This document shows positions 22,697-22,861 of a stretch of DNA of 22,861 nucleotides, in pieces. The translations under genes and the position numbers were made by a program. The number at the start of each line of letters is the position of its first letter. The first letter of the stretch is position 1. Origin of the DNA: DASUFE01 sp036274675 (GTDB taxonomy: Bacteria; Pseudomonadota; Gammaproteobacteria; HTCC5015); assembly GCA_036274675.1 (NCBI GenBank), contig DASUFE010000100.1, positions 1 through 22,861 on the forward strand, given 5' to 3'. The notes beneath the pieces were generated by a model that saw only the letters and a program-made list of their open reading frames with translations, was not told where the DNA came from and did no database searches.

Positions 22697-22725
22697 TTGA
22701 CTGGCCTGAGCGGCCGGGTTATTTA
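22697..22725 (+). promoter_or_regulatory. Candidate promoter for the right-edge gene
   Basis: TTGACT (22697-22702, five of six matches) is followed after 17 bases by TATTTA (22720-22725, weak). The spacer contains the palindrome GGCC-TGAGC-GGCC. The next plus-strand start codon is 100 bases downstream. Confidence 0.3.
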
Positions 22726-22825
22726 GGTTAACCGCTCTTCCTTTATACGGATACGGCCACAGGGCCTTGCAGGGCGGGAACGGCCGGATATAGCAGGCCG
22801 ATAATCATAATGAGGAGGGGAATTT

Positions 22826-22861
22826 ATGTTCGCTCGTAACAGCGCGCCTGCGCGCACTCTA
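22826..22861 (+). CDS. Start of a gene cut by the right edge
   Basis: ATG at 22826 is preceded by AGGAGGGG with about five bases between, the strongest ribosome-binding site in the window, and the frame (MFARNSAPARTL) is open for 12 codons to the end. Too little is visible to name the product. Confidence 0.5.
   Translation, partial: MFARNSAPARTL

Overview
The window looks like part of a GC-rich proteobacterial chromosome, most likely gammaproteobacterial. The grounds are gene content only: an integron-integrase with sedentary-type attC sites, a full-length Lhr helicase, ribosomal protein bTHX, and Gram-negative lipoprotein and cytochrome c signals. No rRNA, tRNA or taxon-specific marker is present, so placement is tentative.

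Region 1 (1-3812) is an integron. The integrase gene intI (2847-3812, +) diverges from at least six gene cassettes on the minus strand, separated by attC sites. From the attI side the cassettes encode a membrane-anchored hypothetical protein, a GNAT acetyltransferase, an NTF2/SnoaL-like protein, a small hypothetical protein, a three-segment membrane protein and a C39-like cysteine peptidase. The array runs off the left edge. Two neighbouring attC sites differ at 1 of 60 positions, as expected of a resident chromosomal integron. Several cassette genes start or stop inside recombination sites, and an 8-codon ORF in attI overlaps the first cassette start codon.

Region 2 (3988-12064, +) holds lhr, then two tandem paralogous exported proteins of a family I do not recognise (8469-9854 and 10008-11447). 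The second overlaps a class I methyltransferase gene by four bases.

Region 3 (12141-16629, +) is metabolic. A PQQ-type sugar dehydrogenase lipoprotein is followed by a two-haem cytochrome c lipoprotein, plausibly a periplasmic oxidation and electron-transfer pair. Next come a glycerophosphodiesterase and a short FAD glycerol-3-phosphate dehydrogenase-like protein, which together could turn glycerophosphodiesters into DHAP.

Region 4 (16705-20482) holds a contractile tail sheath protein with no other tail gene nearby, a minus-strand GNAT gene, and a nitrilase-GNAT fusion. Copies of a dispersed extragenic repeat lie between and around these genes.

Region 5 (20644-22861) holds a small lipoprotein gene interrupted by an in-frame TAG, aldose 1-epimerase, the 32-residue ribosomal protein bTHX, and the first codons of a plus-strand gene cut by the right edge. 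No tRNA, rRNA, CRISPR array or insertion sequence was seen, and no gene-free stretch exceeds 300 bases.
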